From positions 1,178,001 to 1,242,000 of the forward strand of contig NZ_CP134227.1 of the NCBI RefSeq assembly GCF_031656915.1: DNA of 64,000 bases, in the 5' to 3' direction. Position 1 is the stretch's first letter. Each line of letters begins with the position of its first letter. The DNA is from Nocardioides marmorisolisilvae. Lineage in GTDB: Bacteria > Actinomycetota > Actinomycetes > Propionibacteriales > Nocardioidaceae. The notes beneath the pieces were generated by a model. That model ran no database searches, was not told where the DNA came from, and was given only the letters and a program-made list of their open reading frames with translations. A program made the position numbers and the translations under genes. Below are positions 36,326 through 45,400 of the stretch, piece by piece.

Positions 36326-37444
36326 ATGGGGATGCGGACGTTCGCGATCGGCGCCGCAGCGGCGGTTGTCCTCGCCCCGGGAGCGGCGCTCGTCGGGGTC
36401 GCGGCGCTGTTCAGCCCAACGGCCGCCAGCTCGAGCAGTTGCATGTGGGACGACCCGCCGGCCGGCAGCCTCGGCGTCTCTGCCCCGGTCCCGGCGAGCC
36501 TGAGCGCGGTCAACGCCCACGGCGAGACCGTCGCCCTCAACCGGCAGCAACTCACCCGCGCCGCGACGATCGTCGCCGTCGGCAAGTCCGAACAGGTCCC
36601 GGCTCGTGGCCAGTTGATCGCGATCATGACGTCACTGACGGAGTCGTCGCTCAGGGTGCTGTCGAACACCTCGGCGTACCCCGAATCCGGGTCGATCCCG
36701 AACGACGGCACCGGCGGCGACCACGACTCGCTCGGCCTCTTCCAGCAGCGACCGGCCGCGGGTTGGGGCACCGTTGAAGACCTCATGGATCCCGTCTGGT
36801 CCTCACGGGCGTTCTACGGTGGACCCGACGGGCCGAACCACGGGTCGCCCCGCGGCCTACTCGACGTGGACGGCTGGCAGACGTTGGATCCCGGCGCTGC
36901 CGCCCAGGCCGTGCAGGGTTCTGCCTATCCCGACCGGTACGCCGTCAACCAGCCCGTCGCCGAGAAGGTCCTCACGACCCTCACTGGCGTCTCCGTGGAC
37001 AGCGACTCCGGGTGTTCCCACCCGGTTGGCGACCTGCCCGCGAGCGTTCCACACGGCTTCGCCGGCGCGCTCATCAGGACAGCGGCATCCCAACTGGGCA
37101 CGCCGTACGTCTGGGGTGGCGGCTCCTTCACCGGCCCTACCGGCGGCGGATTCGACTGCTCCGGCCTCGTGCTCTACGCCGCCTACCAAGCCTCGGCTGG
37201 CCGCATCCGACTCCCGCACTACACCGGTGACCAGATCCGACTCGGGCACGCGGTCGCATGGCACGACAAGGAACCCGGCGACCTAATCTTCTTCAGCTAC
37301 CCGGGCGCTAGCGGCCCCCACCACGTCGCGATCTACGTCGGCGGCGAGAAGATACTCCAAGCGCCACACACCGGCGAAGCCGTTCGGTACGGGACGATCG
37401 GCGAGTTCGCCGGTGAGGTCATGACTGTCCGCCGCCTGTCATGA
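36326..37444 (+). CDS. VirB1-like cell-wall hydrolase: lytic domain plus NlpC/P60 peptidase
   Basis: A 372-aa secreted protein. After a signal/anchor (AIGAAAAVVLAPGAALVGVAALF), residues about 70-200 form a lysozyme-like region with SLTESSLRVLSN and DSLGLFQQRPAAGWGT. The C-terminal NlpC/P60 (C40) domain has catalytic cysteine in GGFDCSGLVLYA (about 276) and histidine in GPHHVAIYVGG (about 332). It would open peptidoglycan locally so that the secretion channel can pass. Two ATGs are in frame at 36326 and 36332; I use the first. Confidence 0.85.
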   Translation: MGMRTFAIGAAAAVVLAPGAALVGVAALFSPTAASSSSCMWDDPPAGSLGVSAPVPASLSAVNAHGETVALNRQQLTRAATIVAVGKSEQVPARGQLIAIMTSLTESSLRVLSNTSAYPESGSIPNDGTGGDHDSLGLFQQRPAAGWGTVEDLMDPVWSSRAFYGGPDGPNHGSPRGLLDVDGWQTLDPGAAAQAVQGSAYPDRYAVNQPVAEKVLTTLTGVSVDSDSGCSHPVGDLPASVPHGFAGALIRTAASQLGTPYVWGGGSFTGPTGGGFDCSGLVLYAAYQASAGRIRLPHYTGDQIRLGHAVAWHDKEPGDLIFFSYPGASGPHHVAIYVGGEKILQAPHTGEAVRYGTIGEFAGEVMTVRRLS

Positions 37445-37449
37445 ACAAG

Positions 37450-38160
37450 TTACGAAGCCAGCAAGCGTGCCTTCGCGGCCGCGAACTCCTCGGCGGAAAG
37501 TGCCCCCGCAGCGTGCAGATCCGCAAGCTGCTTCAGCTGAGTCGCCATGTCGCTGCTAGACGCAGCTGAGGAAGGCTGCACAGCACTCGATTGCGCGAGC
37601 ATCGCATCCGCTGCGGCCTTCAGTCCCCGAATCGACGAGAGCGTCGTCCCACTCGGATTTCGCGTGGTGAAGGTTCGAACGTTCGTGTTCGCACCGGTGA
37701 CGGTCACATAGACCACGCCGCGGTTGTTCGAGGCCAGCAGTGACGCACCGCCGGTCAGAAGTGCGGCAGCTCCCCGGCCCGTGGTCGACTTCCGTCTCAT
37801 GGAGTCGATGTCGTGATCGAATCCTAGGAGCCGGTCTGGCGACGACTCGGCGCCCAGAAGCCCCTTCGTGGTGAAGGTTCCGTCCTTGAATATCTTCATC
37901 GTGATCGTGTTGTCCACGAGTCCGGACGCGAGGACGATCGGGTCCGGGGCGAGAGACGCCCAGAAGCCCTTCCTTTCGTTGGCCACTGCCGTACCTCTTT
38001 GAGGCTGCCGCGTCGGCTGATGCGACACCGCCTTACGTGACATCTTCACTTTGGGCTTGCGACGGGTCATGTCCGTCCAGGCTGCGCCGTCCCAATACTT
38101 CTGCGTTTTGGGAACTGATGGATGTGGATACCAGCCTGCAGCGGGAAGGTCGTCTGCCAT
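37450..38160 (-). CDS. DUF2510 protein with C-terminal SHOCT domain
   Basis: A 236-aa protein on the opposite strand to the surrounding operon. The N-terminus AGWYPHPSV...YWDGAAWTD is the DUF2510 domain. The last ~30 residues LKQLADLHAAGALSAEEFAAAKARLLA are a SHOCT domain. The middle contains a beta-rich segment that may be a lipid- or PH-like domain (GTFTTKGLLG). The start at 38160 is chosen for the DUF2510 homology. It is probably an insertion into the transfer operon; function is unknown. Confidence 0.78.
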   Translation of the reverse strand: MADDLPAAGWYPHPSVPKTQKYWDGAAWTDMTRRKPKVKMSRKAVSHQPTRQPQRGTAVANERKGFWASLAPDPIVLASGLVDNTITMKIFKDGTFTTKGLLGAESSPDRLLGFDHDIDSMRRKSTTGRGAAALLTGGASLLASNNRGVVYVTVTGANTNVRTFTTRNPSGTTLSSIRGLKAAADAMLAQSSAVQPSSAASSSDMATQLKQLADLHAAGALSAEEFAAAKARLLAS

Positions 38161-38221
38161 GTCGCGACCGTAGCCAGAACGGCCGACACATTCGGAGAGT
38201 TCACGAAAGTGCTCGCTGACC

Positions 38222-38533
38222 ATGTGCGCGTACCTGCGGCACATGAGGGCTACTTCGATCCTAGGCGCGAGTGTCGGTCCTGATTTTGGGGCCGTTAGCG
38301 GCGCTGGAGACCTACGCACCATCGTCGGCGCGCTGCTGACCTACGGCCTGATCATCGCCGTGCTCATGCTCGTCCTCTGCGCGGCGACATGGGCGATCGC
38401 ATCTGGCTCCGGCAATTGGCACACCGCTCAGAAGGCAAAGCTCGGATGTTTCGTCGCCCTTGGCGGCGCGAGCCTCACCGGTGCCGCGTTGACCTGGGCG
38501 AACTGGCTGCTGGGCGTCGGCGCCCACCTGTAG
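38222..38533 (+). CDS. DUF6112-like two-helix membrane protein (first copy)
   Basis: A 103-aa protein with two hydrophobic segments (TIVGALLTYGLIIAVLMLVLCAATWAIA and GCFVALGGASLTGAALTWANWLLGV) around a short basic loop. This matches the DUF6112 layout found just before the VirB6 gene in actinobacterial type IV secretion operons, and in size and topology it resembles VirB2 pilins. The start is uncertain: 38222 and 38243 are both ATG without a good ribosome binding site. The next gene encodes a paralogue. Confidence 0.7.
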   Translation: MCAYLRHMRATSILGASVGPDFGAVSGAGDLRTIVGALLTYGLIIAVLMLVLCAATWAIASGSGNWHTAQKAKLGCFVALGGASLTGAALTWANWLLGVGAHL

Positions 38534-38564
38534 GACGTCTGCCAACGTCGACAGGAGAACCTTG

Positions 38565-38873
38565 ATGTTCCGCCTCTACAACCCGGTCACGGTGCCGCTC
38601 GATATCAGCATCGACCCGAACTCCAACGGCCTGCCGGGCATCAGCCAACTGAAGAGCATCGTCGGCGCCTCGATGACGGTCGGGCTCGTTCTCGCCGTCT
38701 TCGCATTGATCGTCTCGGCGATCGTGTGGGCGCTCGGGTCGAACTCGTCGAACCCGCACTTGGCCGGCCGCGGGAAGCTCGGCGTACTCATCGCCCTCGG
38801 CGCGGCGATCGTGTGCGGCGCTTCGGTCACGCTCGTGAACTTCTTCTGGAACGTCGGCCAGCAGGTCGGCTGA
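38565..38873 (+). CDS. DUF6112-like two-helix membrane protein (second copy)
   Basis: A 102-aa paralogue of the preceding gene: GISQLKSIVGASMTVGLVLAVFALIVSAIVWALGS, then a loop SNPHLAGRGKLG and a second helix region ending LVNFFWNVGQQVG. AGGAG lies 8 nt before the ATG at 38565; an in-frame TTG 3 nt earlier is less likely. Tandem copies are usual for this family. They may form part of the channel or a pilin-like structure. The next gene, VirB6-like, starts 10 bp downstream. Confidence 0.75.
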   Translation: MFRLYNPVTVPLDISIDPNSNGLPGISQLKSIVGASMTVGLVLAVFALIVSAIVWALGSNSSNPHLAGRGKLGVLIALGAAIVCGASVTLVNFFWNVGQQVG

Positions 38874-38883
38874 GGACGAGATC

Positions 38884-40176
38884 ATGGGCGTCTGCGATGT
38901 GCCGGTGATCCACAGGGTCTGCAACGTGGCTGGCGATGCCGCCGGGGCGGTCGTGACCGCACCGTTCGACTGGCTCGCCAACGGCATGGCTGGCACGGCG
39001 GCGTGGATGTTCAAGTCCGTCTGGAAGGTCGTCGACACCACGACGTACGTCGACGTGACCAGCGGCGTGTACACGAAGGTCTACAACCTCATCTTCGGTC
39101 TGGGCGTCTTCGTGATGCTCGGGTTCTTCATCCTCCAGGTCATCGGCGGCATGATCCGACGCGAATCAGCCGCGCTCTCGCGAGCCGTGCTCGGGCTCGC
39201 GAAATCCATCCTGGGGTCGTTCGTCGTTCTTGCTCTGCTTGGCACCGCGCTTGAGATCGCAGATCAGCTCTGCGTCGGCATCGTCAATGCTGCTGGCACG
39301 AACATGAACGAGATGGGTGAGAAGGTCGCCGCACTCGCCGGTGGACTCGGTGCTATCAGCCTCTCCGCGCCCGGGGCGGGCGCGATACTGACGATCTTCC
39401 TCGCCAGCCTGGCGATCGTCGGCTCGATGGTGGTGTGGATCAGTCTGCTCATCCGCAAGGCGCTGCTGCTGATCGCGATCGTTTTCGCCCCCATCGCGCT
39501 CGCGGGGTCCAGCTGGGATCACACGCGCAGTTGGGTCGGCCGCTGGGCCTCATTCGTGATCGCGATGATCCTGTCGAAGATCGTCCTCGTGGTGATCTTC
39601 CTGCTCGCTACCGCTCAGGTTTCCGCTCCGATCGATGCCGACCTGGAGTCGGTCAGCCAGCCGGTGGCCGGCGTCGTCCTGATGCTGATGGCCGGGTTCG
39701 CGCCGTATCTGACCTACAAGGCGATCTCCTTCATCGGGTTCGACATGTACCACGCGATGTCGGCCGAGCAGGAGGCTAAAGCCTCCCTCAACCGCCCCAT
39801 GCCGATCCCCCTGCGCGGACGCGGCGGCGGGGCTGAACCGGCCAGGATCCTCGGAGGTACAGGTAGTGCCGACGGCAGCGTCGGTACGCCGGGAGGTGCG
39901 CCTCCAACTAAGGCGCCCGCGGGCGGCGGTACGGCAACCGCAGCCGGGGCTGGCCGATCTGGAGGTGGCGCCGGTGGCGGGACGGCTGCCGCCGGCGGAG
40001 CTGCCGGCGCGAGCGTCGTCGTTGCGAAGGAGGCGGCCGCGACGGGGCCCCGCCTCGGGGGTCTCGTCGCCACCCAGGCGACCGGTCAGGCAGAAGCGCG
40101 CGAGTCCTCGACATCCCCGACGGTCCCGCCGCCGGTCGCGGACTCGACCCTCGCCGAATCGGCTGGACGGAAGTGA
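38884..40176 (+). CDS. VirB6/TrbL-like polytopic channel protein
   Basis: A 430-aa protein with about six membrane segments between residues 70 and 300, including YNLIFGLGVFVMLGFFILQVIGG, TIFLASLAIVGSMVVWISLL and KALLLIAIVFAPIALAG; the last is a common TrbL/VirB6 signature. The C-terminal ~130 residues are a glycine/alanine/proline-rich cytoplasmic tail of low complexity. It would form the inner-membrane part of the conjugation channel. It ends 6 bp before the SCO6880-like gene. Confidence 0.82.
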   Translation: MGVCDVPVIHRVCNVAGDAAGAVVTAPFDWLANGMAGTAAWMFKSVWKVVDTTTYVDVTSGVYTKVYNLIFGLGVFVMLGFFILQVIGGMIRRESAALSRAVLGLAKSILGSFVVLALLGTALEIADQLCVGIVNAAGTNMNEMGEKVAALAGGLGAISLSAPGAGAILTIFLASLAIVGSMVVWISLLIRKALLLIAIVFAPIALAGSSWDHTRSWVGRWASFVIAMILSKIVLVVIFLLATAQVSAPIDADLESVSQPVAGVVLMLMAGFAPYLTYKAISFIGFDMYHAMSAEQEAKASLNRPMPIPLRGRGGGAEPARILGGTGSADGSVGTPGGAPPTKAPAGGGTATAAGAGRSGGGAGGGTAAAGGAAGASVVVAKEAAATGPRLGGLVATQATGQAEARESSTSPTVPPPVADSTLAESAGRK

Positions 40177-40182
40177 TCGGTG

Positions 40183-41634
40183 ATGGGTACTTCAGCCCAT
40201 GCGGAGTCGGCGCTGACACCGGTCAAGTTCTCCCGGCTCGCCCGTCGTGGGGTCCTGCTCGGGCTCTCTGGTCCGCAACTGGTGATGGCAGGCCTCGCCG
40301 CGGGCTCCCTGATCCTCGGCCTGTACCTGGGTGTCGTCGTCATGACGTTCCCACTCATCGGGCTGTTCGTCGCCCTCGCGTTCGTCCGCGTCGGTGGGCG
40401 GAAGCTGATCGAGTGGGCACCGGTTGGCGGTCAATGGCTGTGGCGATCGGCCGGGGGCCAGCTGATCTACCGCCGCCGGATCGTGAGGCCGCGCCCCGCG
40501 GGAACGCTCGCACTGCCTGGCGACGCGGCACGGCTGCGGCAGTGGCTCGATCCGGAGACCGGCGCTGTGCTGATCCACGACCCGCACGCCGCGACACTGA
40601 CCGCGGTCGTCGGTGTCTCCCACCCGGCGTTCGTGCTCCTCGACCCCGCCGAGCAGGAACGCCGCGTCGTCGCATGGGGGCGTGTCCTCGCCTCAGCCTG
40701 CCGGTCGGGTCGCATCGCGTCGCTCCAGGTGATGGAGCGGACCTTGCCGGACTCCGGGAAGGGCCTTGCCCAGTGGTGGGACAGCCACGGCATCCACGAT
40801 CAGACCTGGAGCTCGCAGACCTACGCCGAACTCATCGACCGTGCCGGGCCGGCTGGCGAACGCCACGCGTCGACCATCTCGGTCTCCCTCGACATGAAGA
40901 TCGCCGGCCGCGCGATCCGCGCTGCGGGTGCCGGGATGAAGGGCGCCGCCGCGGTATTGCGCCAGGAGATGTCGACCCTGGTCGCTGCCCTGCGCTCGGC
41001 CGACCTCTCCCCTGGCGACTGGCTCGCGCCGGGCGAGCTCGCGGTGATCCTGCGGTCGGCCTATGACCCCGCCGTCGCTGGGGCGCTCGAACGCCACGGC
41101 GAGCTCGGCCGCGACCTGGCCACCGCCGGGCCGGTCGCCGTCACCGAGTCCTGGGGTTCGCTGCGGAGCGACTCCGCCCATCACTGCGTCCTCTGGATCA
41201 GCGAGTGGCCGCGCTCCCTGGTCTTCCCCGGGTTCCTCGCACCGCTGCTTCTCTCATCTGGGATCCGGCGCACGTTCACGCTGCTCTACACGCCGATGCG
41301 GACCGACCGCGCCGCCCGCGACATCCGGAAGAAGAAGACCGAATACATCTCCGACGCCGCCCAGCGGCAGCGCATCGGCCAGATCGAAGACGCCCAGCAG
41401 TCCGCGGAGTACCAGGACGTGCTGCAGCAGGAAGCCGACCTCACTGCCGGCCACGGCGTGCTCCGCTGCAGCGGACTCGTCGCCGTCAGTGCGAGTGGCC
41501 CGGACGAACTCGAGCGCGGGGTCGCAGCCATCGAGCAGGCCGCGATCCAGGCGTCCTGCGAGACCAGACGGGTCTGGGGCCAGCAGGCCCAGGCCTTCGC
41601 GGCCGCGGCGTTGCCGCTCGCGCGCCCGGTCTGA
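40183..41634 (+). CDS. SCO6880-like type IV secretion protein
   Basis: A 483-aa protein. The N-terminus has two membrane segments (GPQLVMAGLAAGSLILGLYLGVVVM and PLIGLFVALAFVRV) followed by a large cytoplasmic domain. This matches the SCO6880 family, which corresponds to a PrgI-like membrane part plus the N-terminal half of VirB4. Conserved-looking blocks include ISVSLDMKIAGRAIR and RTFTLLYTPMRTDRAARDIRKKK. In intact operons the VirB4 ATPase half follows shortly; here it is about 9.6 kb away. A GTG 3 nt upstream (40180) is an alternative start. Confidence 0.8.
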   Translation: MGTSAHAESALTPVKFSRLARRGVLLGLSGPQLVMAGLAAGSLILGLYLGVVVMTFPLIGLFVALAFVRVGGRKLIEWAPVGGQWLWRSAGGQLIYRRRIVRPRPAGTLALPGDAARLRQWLDPETGAVLIHDPHAATLTAVVGVSHPAFVLLDPAEQERRVVAWGRVLASACRSGRIASLQVMERTLPDSGKGLAQWWDSHGIHDQTWSSQTYAELIDRAGPAGERHASTISVSLDMKIAGRAIRAAGAGMKGAAAVLRQEMSTLVAALRSADLSPGDWLAPGELAVILRSAYDPAVAGALERHGELGRDLATAGPVAVTESWGSLRSDSAHHCVLWISEWPRSLVFPGFLAPLLLSSGIRRTFTLLYTPMRTDRAARDIRKKKTEYISDAAQRQRIGQIEDAQQSAEYQDVLQQEADLTAGHGVLRCSGLVAVSASGPDELERGVAAIEQAAIQASCETRRVWGQQAQAFAAAALPLARPV

Positions 41635-42448
41635 ACCTTCCTGAATCGCCTAGGCATCGGGCCGCGCCGGCTCCGAGAAACTGGCCCAACCAAGCCGAGG
41701 GCAGCCGGCACAAGGACCGACCTGGGCGACCTGGCAGCGGCGTGGTCTAGTAGCGCCGCGGCTAGCGACGCGTCGCTAGCCGAACAGTTAGGCTCGACAA
41801 CATCCAGCGCCCGTTCCTCAGGCCCGATGGACCACGACCAGTTCATCGGTATCGAGGCTAAGTTGGACCGCGTGTGCACGGCCGCCAGTCGGATTCGGCG
41901 TCGAGCATCCGGGCGCACGCTCGTACGCTGGTGCCCAGAAGTGGGCCCTCGTTGATAAACCGCCGTCTTCGTCATGGCGGGACGGTCCACGGCGACGTAA
42001 TCATCCCTCCTCGAGGACGGGAGACACTTTGTTGATCGCGGCCGACCGTGCAGCGGCGTCCAAGTGATGCAATTGCATTCGAACGACCGTTGCGTTGTGG
42101 AGAAGCCGGCCGACGACGAGGCCGGAAGCCGAACCCGGTCAAGATGAGCGTCCCGCCCGGCCCCGCGCCGGATCACAGCGAATGTGGGCGACTTCGGGAC
42201 TTGAAGCGATCATCCCGAAGGAGGCGTCGGTAAGCGTCCGCCAGGTCGACGGCGTCACGGACGCTGCCGTCAAGGGCGGCGGTGCCATTGTCGAGCTCGA
42301 CGTCAGACGGCCAAACGGCGACCGGCGTCGGTCCAGGTCGAGGCCGAAGCCGTCCAACAAGGTGCGCTGCGTCGTGGCGTGTGACCCAACCGGGACCGGA
42401 CTCGCCGGTGAGGAAGTCCGACGGTGAGCCCGGCAGCTATTCCGAGAC
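41635..42448. other. 814-bp non-coding stretch at the left edge of the cargo segment
   Basis: No convincing gene is visible. It contains the 24-bp palindrome at 41759-41782 and lower-quality frames on both strands. This is where the secretion operon breaks off and inserted DNA appears to begin. Confidence 0.5.
41759..41782. repeat. 24-bp perfect palindrome
   Basis: CGGCTAGCGACG followed immediately by its reverse complement, with no spacer. It lies 125 bp after the SCO6880-like stop. It might be a transcription terminator, a dimeric regulator site or a recombination site; the absence of a loop favours a protein-binding site. Confidence 0.7.
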
Positions 42449-45400
42449 CTACATGCTGCACGTCGCCGGGCTCGTCTTATCTTCGTTGTAGACGTTGTGC
42501 CCGGGGGCCTCCGCCTGCGACCAATTGACTTTTGTGGCGTAGACGCTGTGGCGCTGGGTAACACAATTCCAGGTGTTGGTGATGTGGTGCCACACCCCGT
42601 TTCCGTCGATGTAGTACGCGTCGTTCCACTGGTCGTTCATGGTTATGACGTGACCCCGAATCTTGTACCTCGGGAGGCACGGCGTCGCGTGGCTGCCCTC
42701 GGACAACCGGTTGAGGTCTGATTGAGGTGCTGGACGTCCGCCGCCTGGACTCATTTCGGAGTAGCAATCCCAGCTGAGTCGGTCGGGGATCCAATGGCGT
42801 TGCCCACCGCTCCAAACATAATCCGCGCCGGTGTTGCCGTAGAAGGCGATGGCGTCCATACCGCAACCCCAATGCCCGCCTTCGGCTCCGAGCGATTGAA
42901 TCTGATCGGTGCGGAGCCCGGTCCGGCTGATCCTCTTGCCTTGTACGTATTGCGTGCAGAACTGTGTCGGGTAGTCGGGGATCCAATGCGCTTGGGCGTT
43001 GCCATCGACGTAGTAGCAGTTTCCGTTGGCGTTGCAGGCAATGGTGTCGCGGACGGAGTTCGGATCAATCATGTGGGGCTCGTCAGCCCCCTTCGGCAGG
43101 CCGTTCACGTCACCCGAGGGCCACGAGTAGACCGTGGTGTAGGTCTTGTTGAGTTGGACGTACGTCTCCCCATCGGGGATCCAGCGGCGCGTGTTGCTAC
43201 CGTCGACCACCCATGACGAACCGTCCGTCGACTTCACGATCGAGTTGCCGATCGAGCATGACCCATGCTTATCGGATTTGTTGGGCCAGCCAAGTGCTTT
43301 CGGGTCCACGCCTCGTGCTTGCCACGGCAGCCCGGCCTTGTCGCGCCAGCACACCTCGTCTGCGAACGATGGCACCCGATGGAGCACGTAGCTCGAATCG
43401 ACCTTCCAGGAAACGCCACTGGAGTCCTTGATCAGCTTACCCGGCTGCGGGTTGATCACCGCCGTCAGGTCGCTAGCCTTCGGGATCGCATATGCGTCCG
43501 ATGTCGACCAAGGCCCGTACACCGGATATTGACGTGCGAGCACCGCGAAGGTCGCACCATCGGGGATCCAGTGCCGCGCGTTCTTCGTATCGACGTAGTA
43601 GGAGGTGCCATCGCTGGCCTTGACTACAGCGTCGCCGATAATGCACGGCCATGCCGAACCCTCTACAAGTGGTGGGCCTGTCTGCGATGCACTCAGGCGG
43701 GTGCGCGAAACCGTGTAACCGCGCACGTCTCGCCAGCAGACGTCGTCCTGAGCGTATGGGATGTGGTGGAGCACGTGATCGGAGCCGACGACGTATGAAA
43801 TGCCGTCGGACCGCCTGATGATCGTGCCGGGGGTCGGGTTGACTACTGCGGTCGTGTCCGAACCCTTCGGGATCGCATTGACGTCGGCCGCGGCCCAGGG
43901 CCCATACACCGTGCCGTACTTGCGGACCATGACTGCGTAAGTATCGGTGTCGGGAATCCAGTGCCGCGTGTTGGTCCTGTCGACGAACCACGAGGATCCG
44001 TTGGACGACTTCACCACCGCGTTTCCGATGACGCACGGCCACGCCTCGTGCTCGGTCAGCGCCCCGATCTGCGCGTTCGACAGTCCGGTCGCCGAGACGG
44101 TCCGGTTCTGTACGTCTCGGAAGCACACATCATCCTGGGCGTACGGGATGTGGTGCAGGTCGTAGTCAGGACCAACGACGTAGGAGACACCGTCTGAGCG
44201 CCGGATGATTGTGCCCGGTTGTGGGTTGATCAGCTTGATTTGATCTGGGCCTTTGGGAAGGCTCGCGACATCTTTCGCAGGCCATGGCCCAAGGACCTTC
44301 GCGTACTTCCGAGCCAATACCGCGTACGTGGCGGTGTCCGGGATCCAGTGCCGCGTGTTCGCCGCGTCGACGAAGTACGAGGATCCGTCGGACGACTTCA
44401 CCACCGCCGGCCCAATGATGCACGGCCAAGCGTCACCTTCGGGAAGCGTGTTCACATTCGCAGCGCTCAGGTTCGTCGCCGACACGGGGTACTTCTTCAT
44501 GTCCCGCCAGCAGACATCGTCCTGGATGTAGGGGATGTGGTGTCGGGTTCCGCTGGCATCGACGATCCAGGACACCCCGTCGGCACGACGGATGATGCTG
44601 TTTGGCTGTGCGTTGAACAGATGCGGATTGTCGGCGCCCTTGGGGATCTGACTGACATCAGTTGCCGGCCAAGGTCCCGACGCCGCCCCGTATCGCCTCA
44701 CGAGTGCCGCGTATGTGTCCGTGTCCGGGATCCAGTGCCGCGTGTTGGTCCTGTCGACGTACCACGAGGAGCCGTCGCTCGACTTCACGACCCTGTTGCC
44801 AATGATGCACGGCCACGCATCGCCCTCGGACAGTGAGGCGACATCGGAAGAAGTCAGGTTCGTGGCCGACACGGGGTACTTCCTGAGGTCTCGCCAGCAC
44901 ACGTCATCCTGGGCGTAAGGGATGTGATGGCGAACTTCGTGCGCTCCGATCACCCACGAGACGCCGTCTGCACGGCGGATGATGGTGTTGGGTGTGGCAT
45001 TGAACTTGTGCGGGACCGGCCGGCCCGTGGGCACGGAATCCAGATCTTTCGTGCTCCAGGGTCCCAACGCAGTGCCATAAATATGCTGGTAGGCGTAGAA
45101 GGTGTCGGTGTCGGGGATCGAGTGCTTGGTGTTCTTAGTGTCCACGTACCACGACGAGCCGTCGCCGCCCTTGACCACTGCATTGCCGATGATGCACGGC
45201 CAGGCGTCGCCCTCGTCGATAGTGCCTAGCCGAGTAGCTGTCAGGCCGGTCGCCGAGACGGCGTAGTTCTTGACGAGTCTCCAGCAGGTGTCGTCCTGCG
45301 CATAGGGGATGTGGTGCCACACGCCCCTGTCATCGACAACCCATGAGACACCATCGCTGCGTCGGACGATCGAGTGCAGGATCGGGTTATACATGTGCGG

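Noticed and set aside
42000-42440. Possible transposase remnant on the minus strand near the cargo edge
   Set aside because: Some residues look protein-like, but no motif or frame is continuous enough to support a family.
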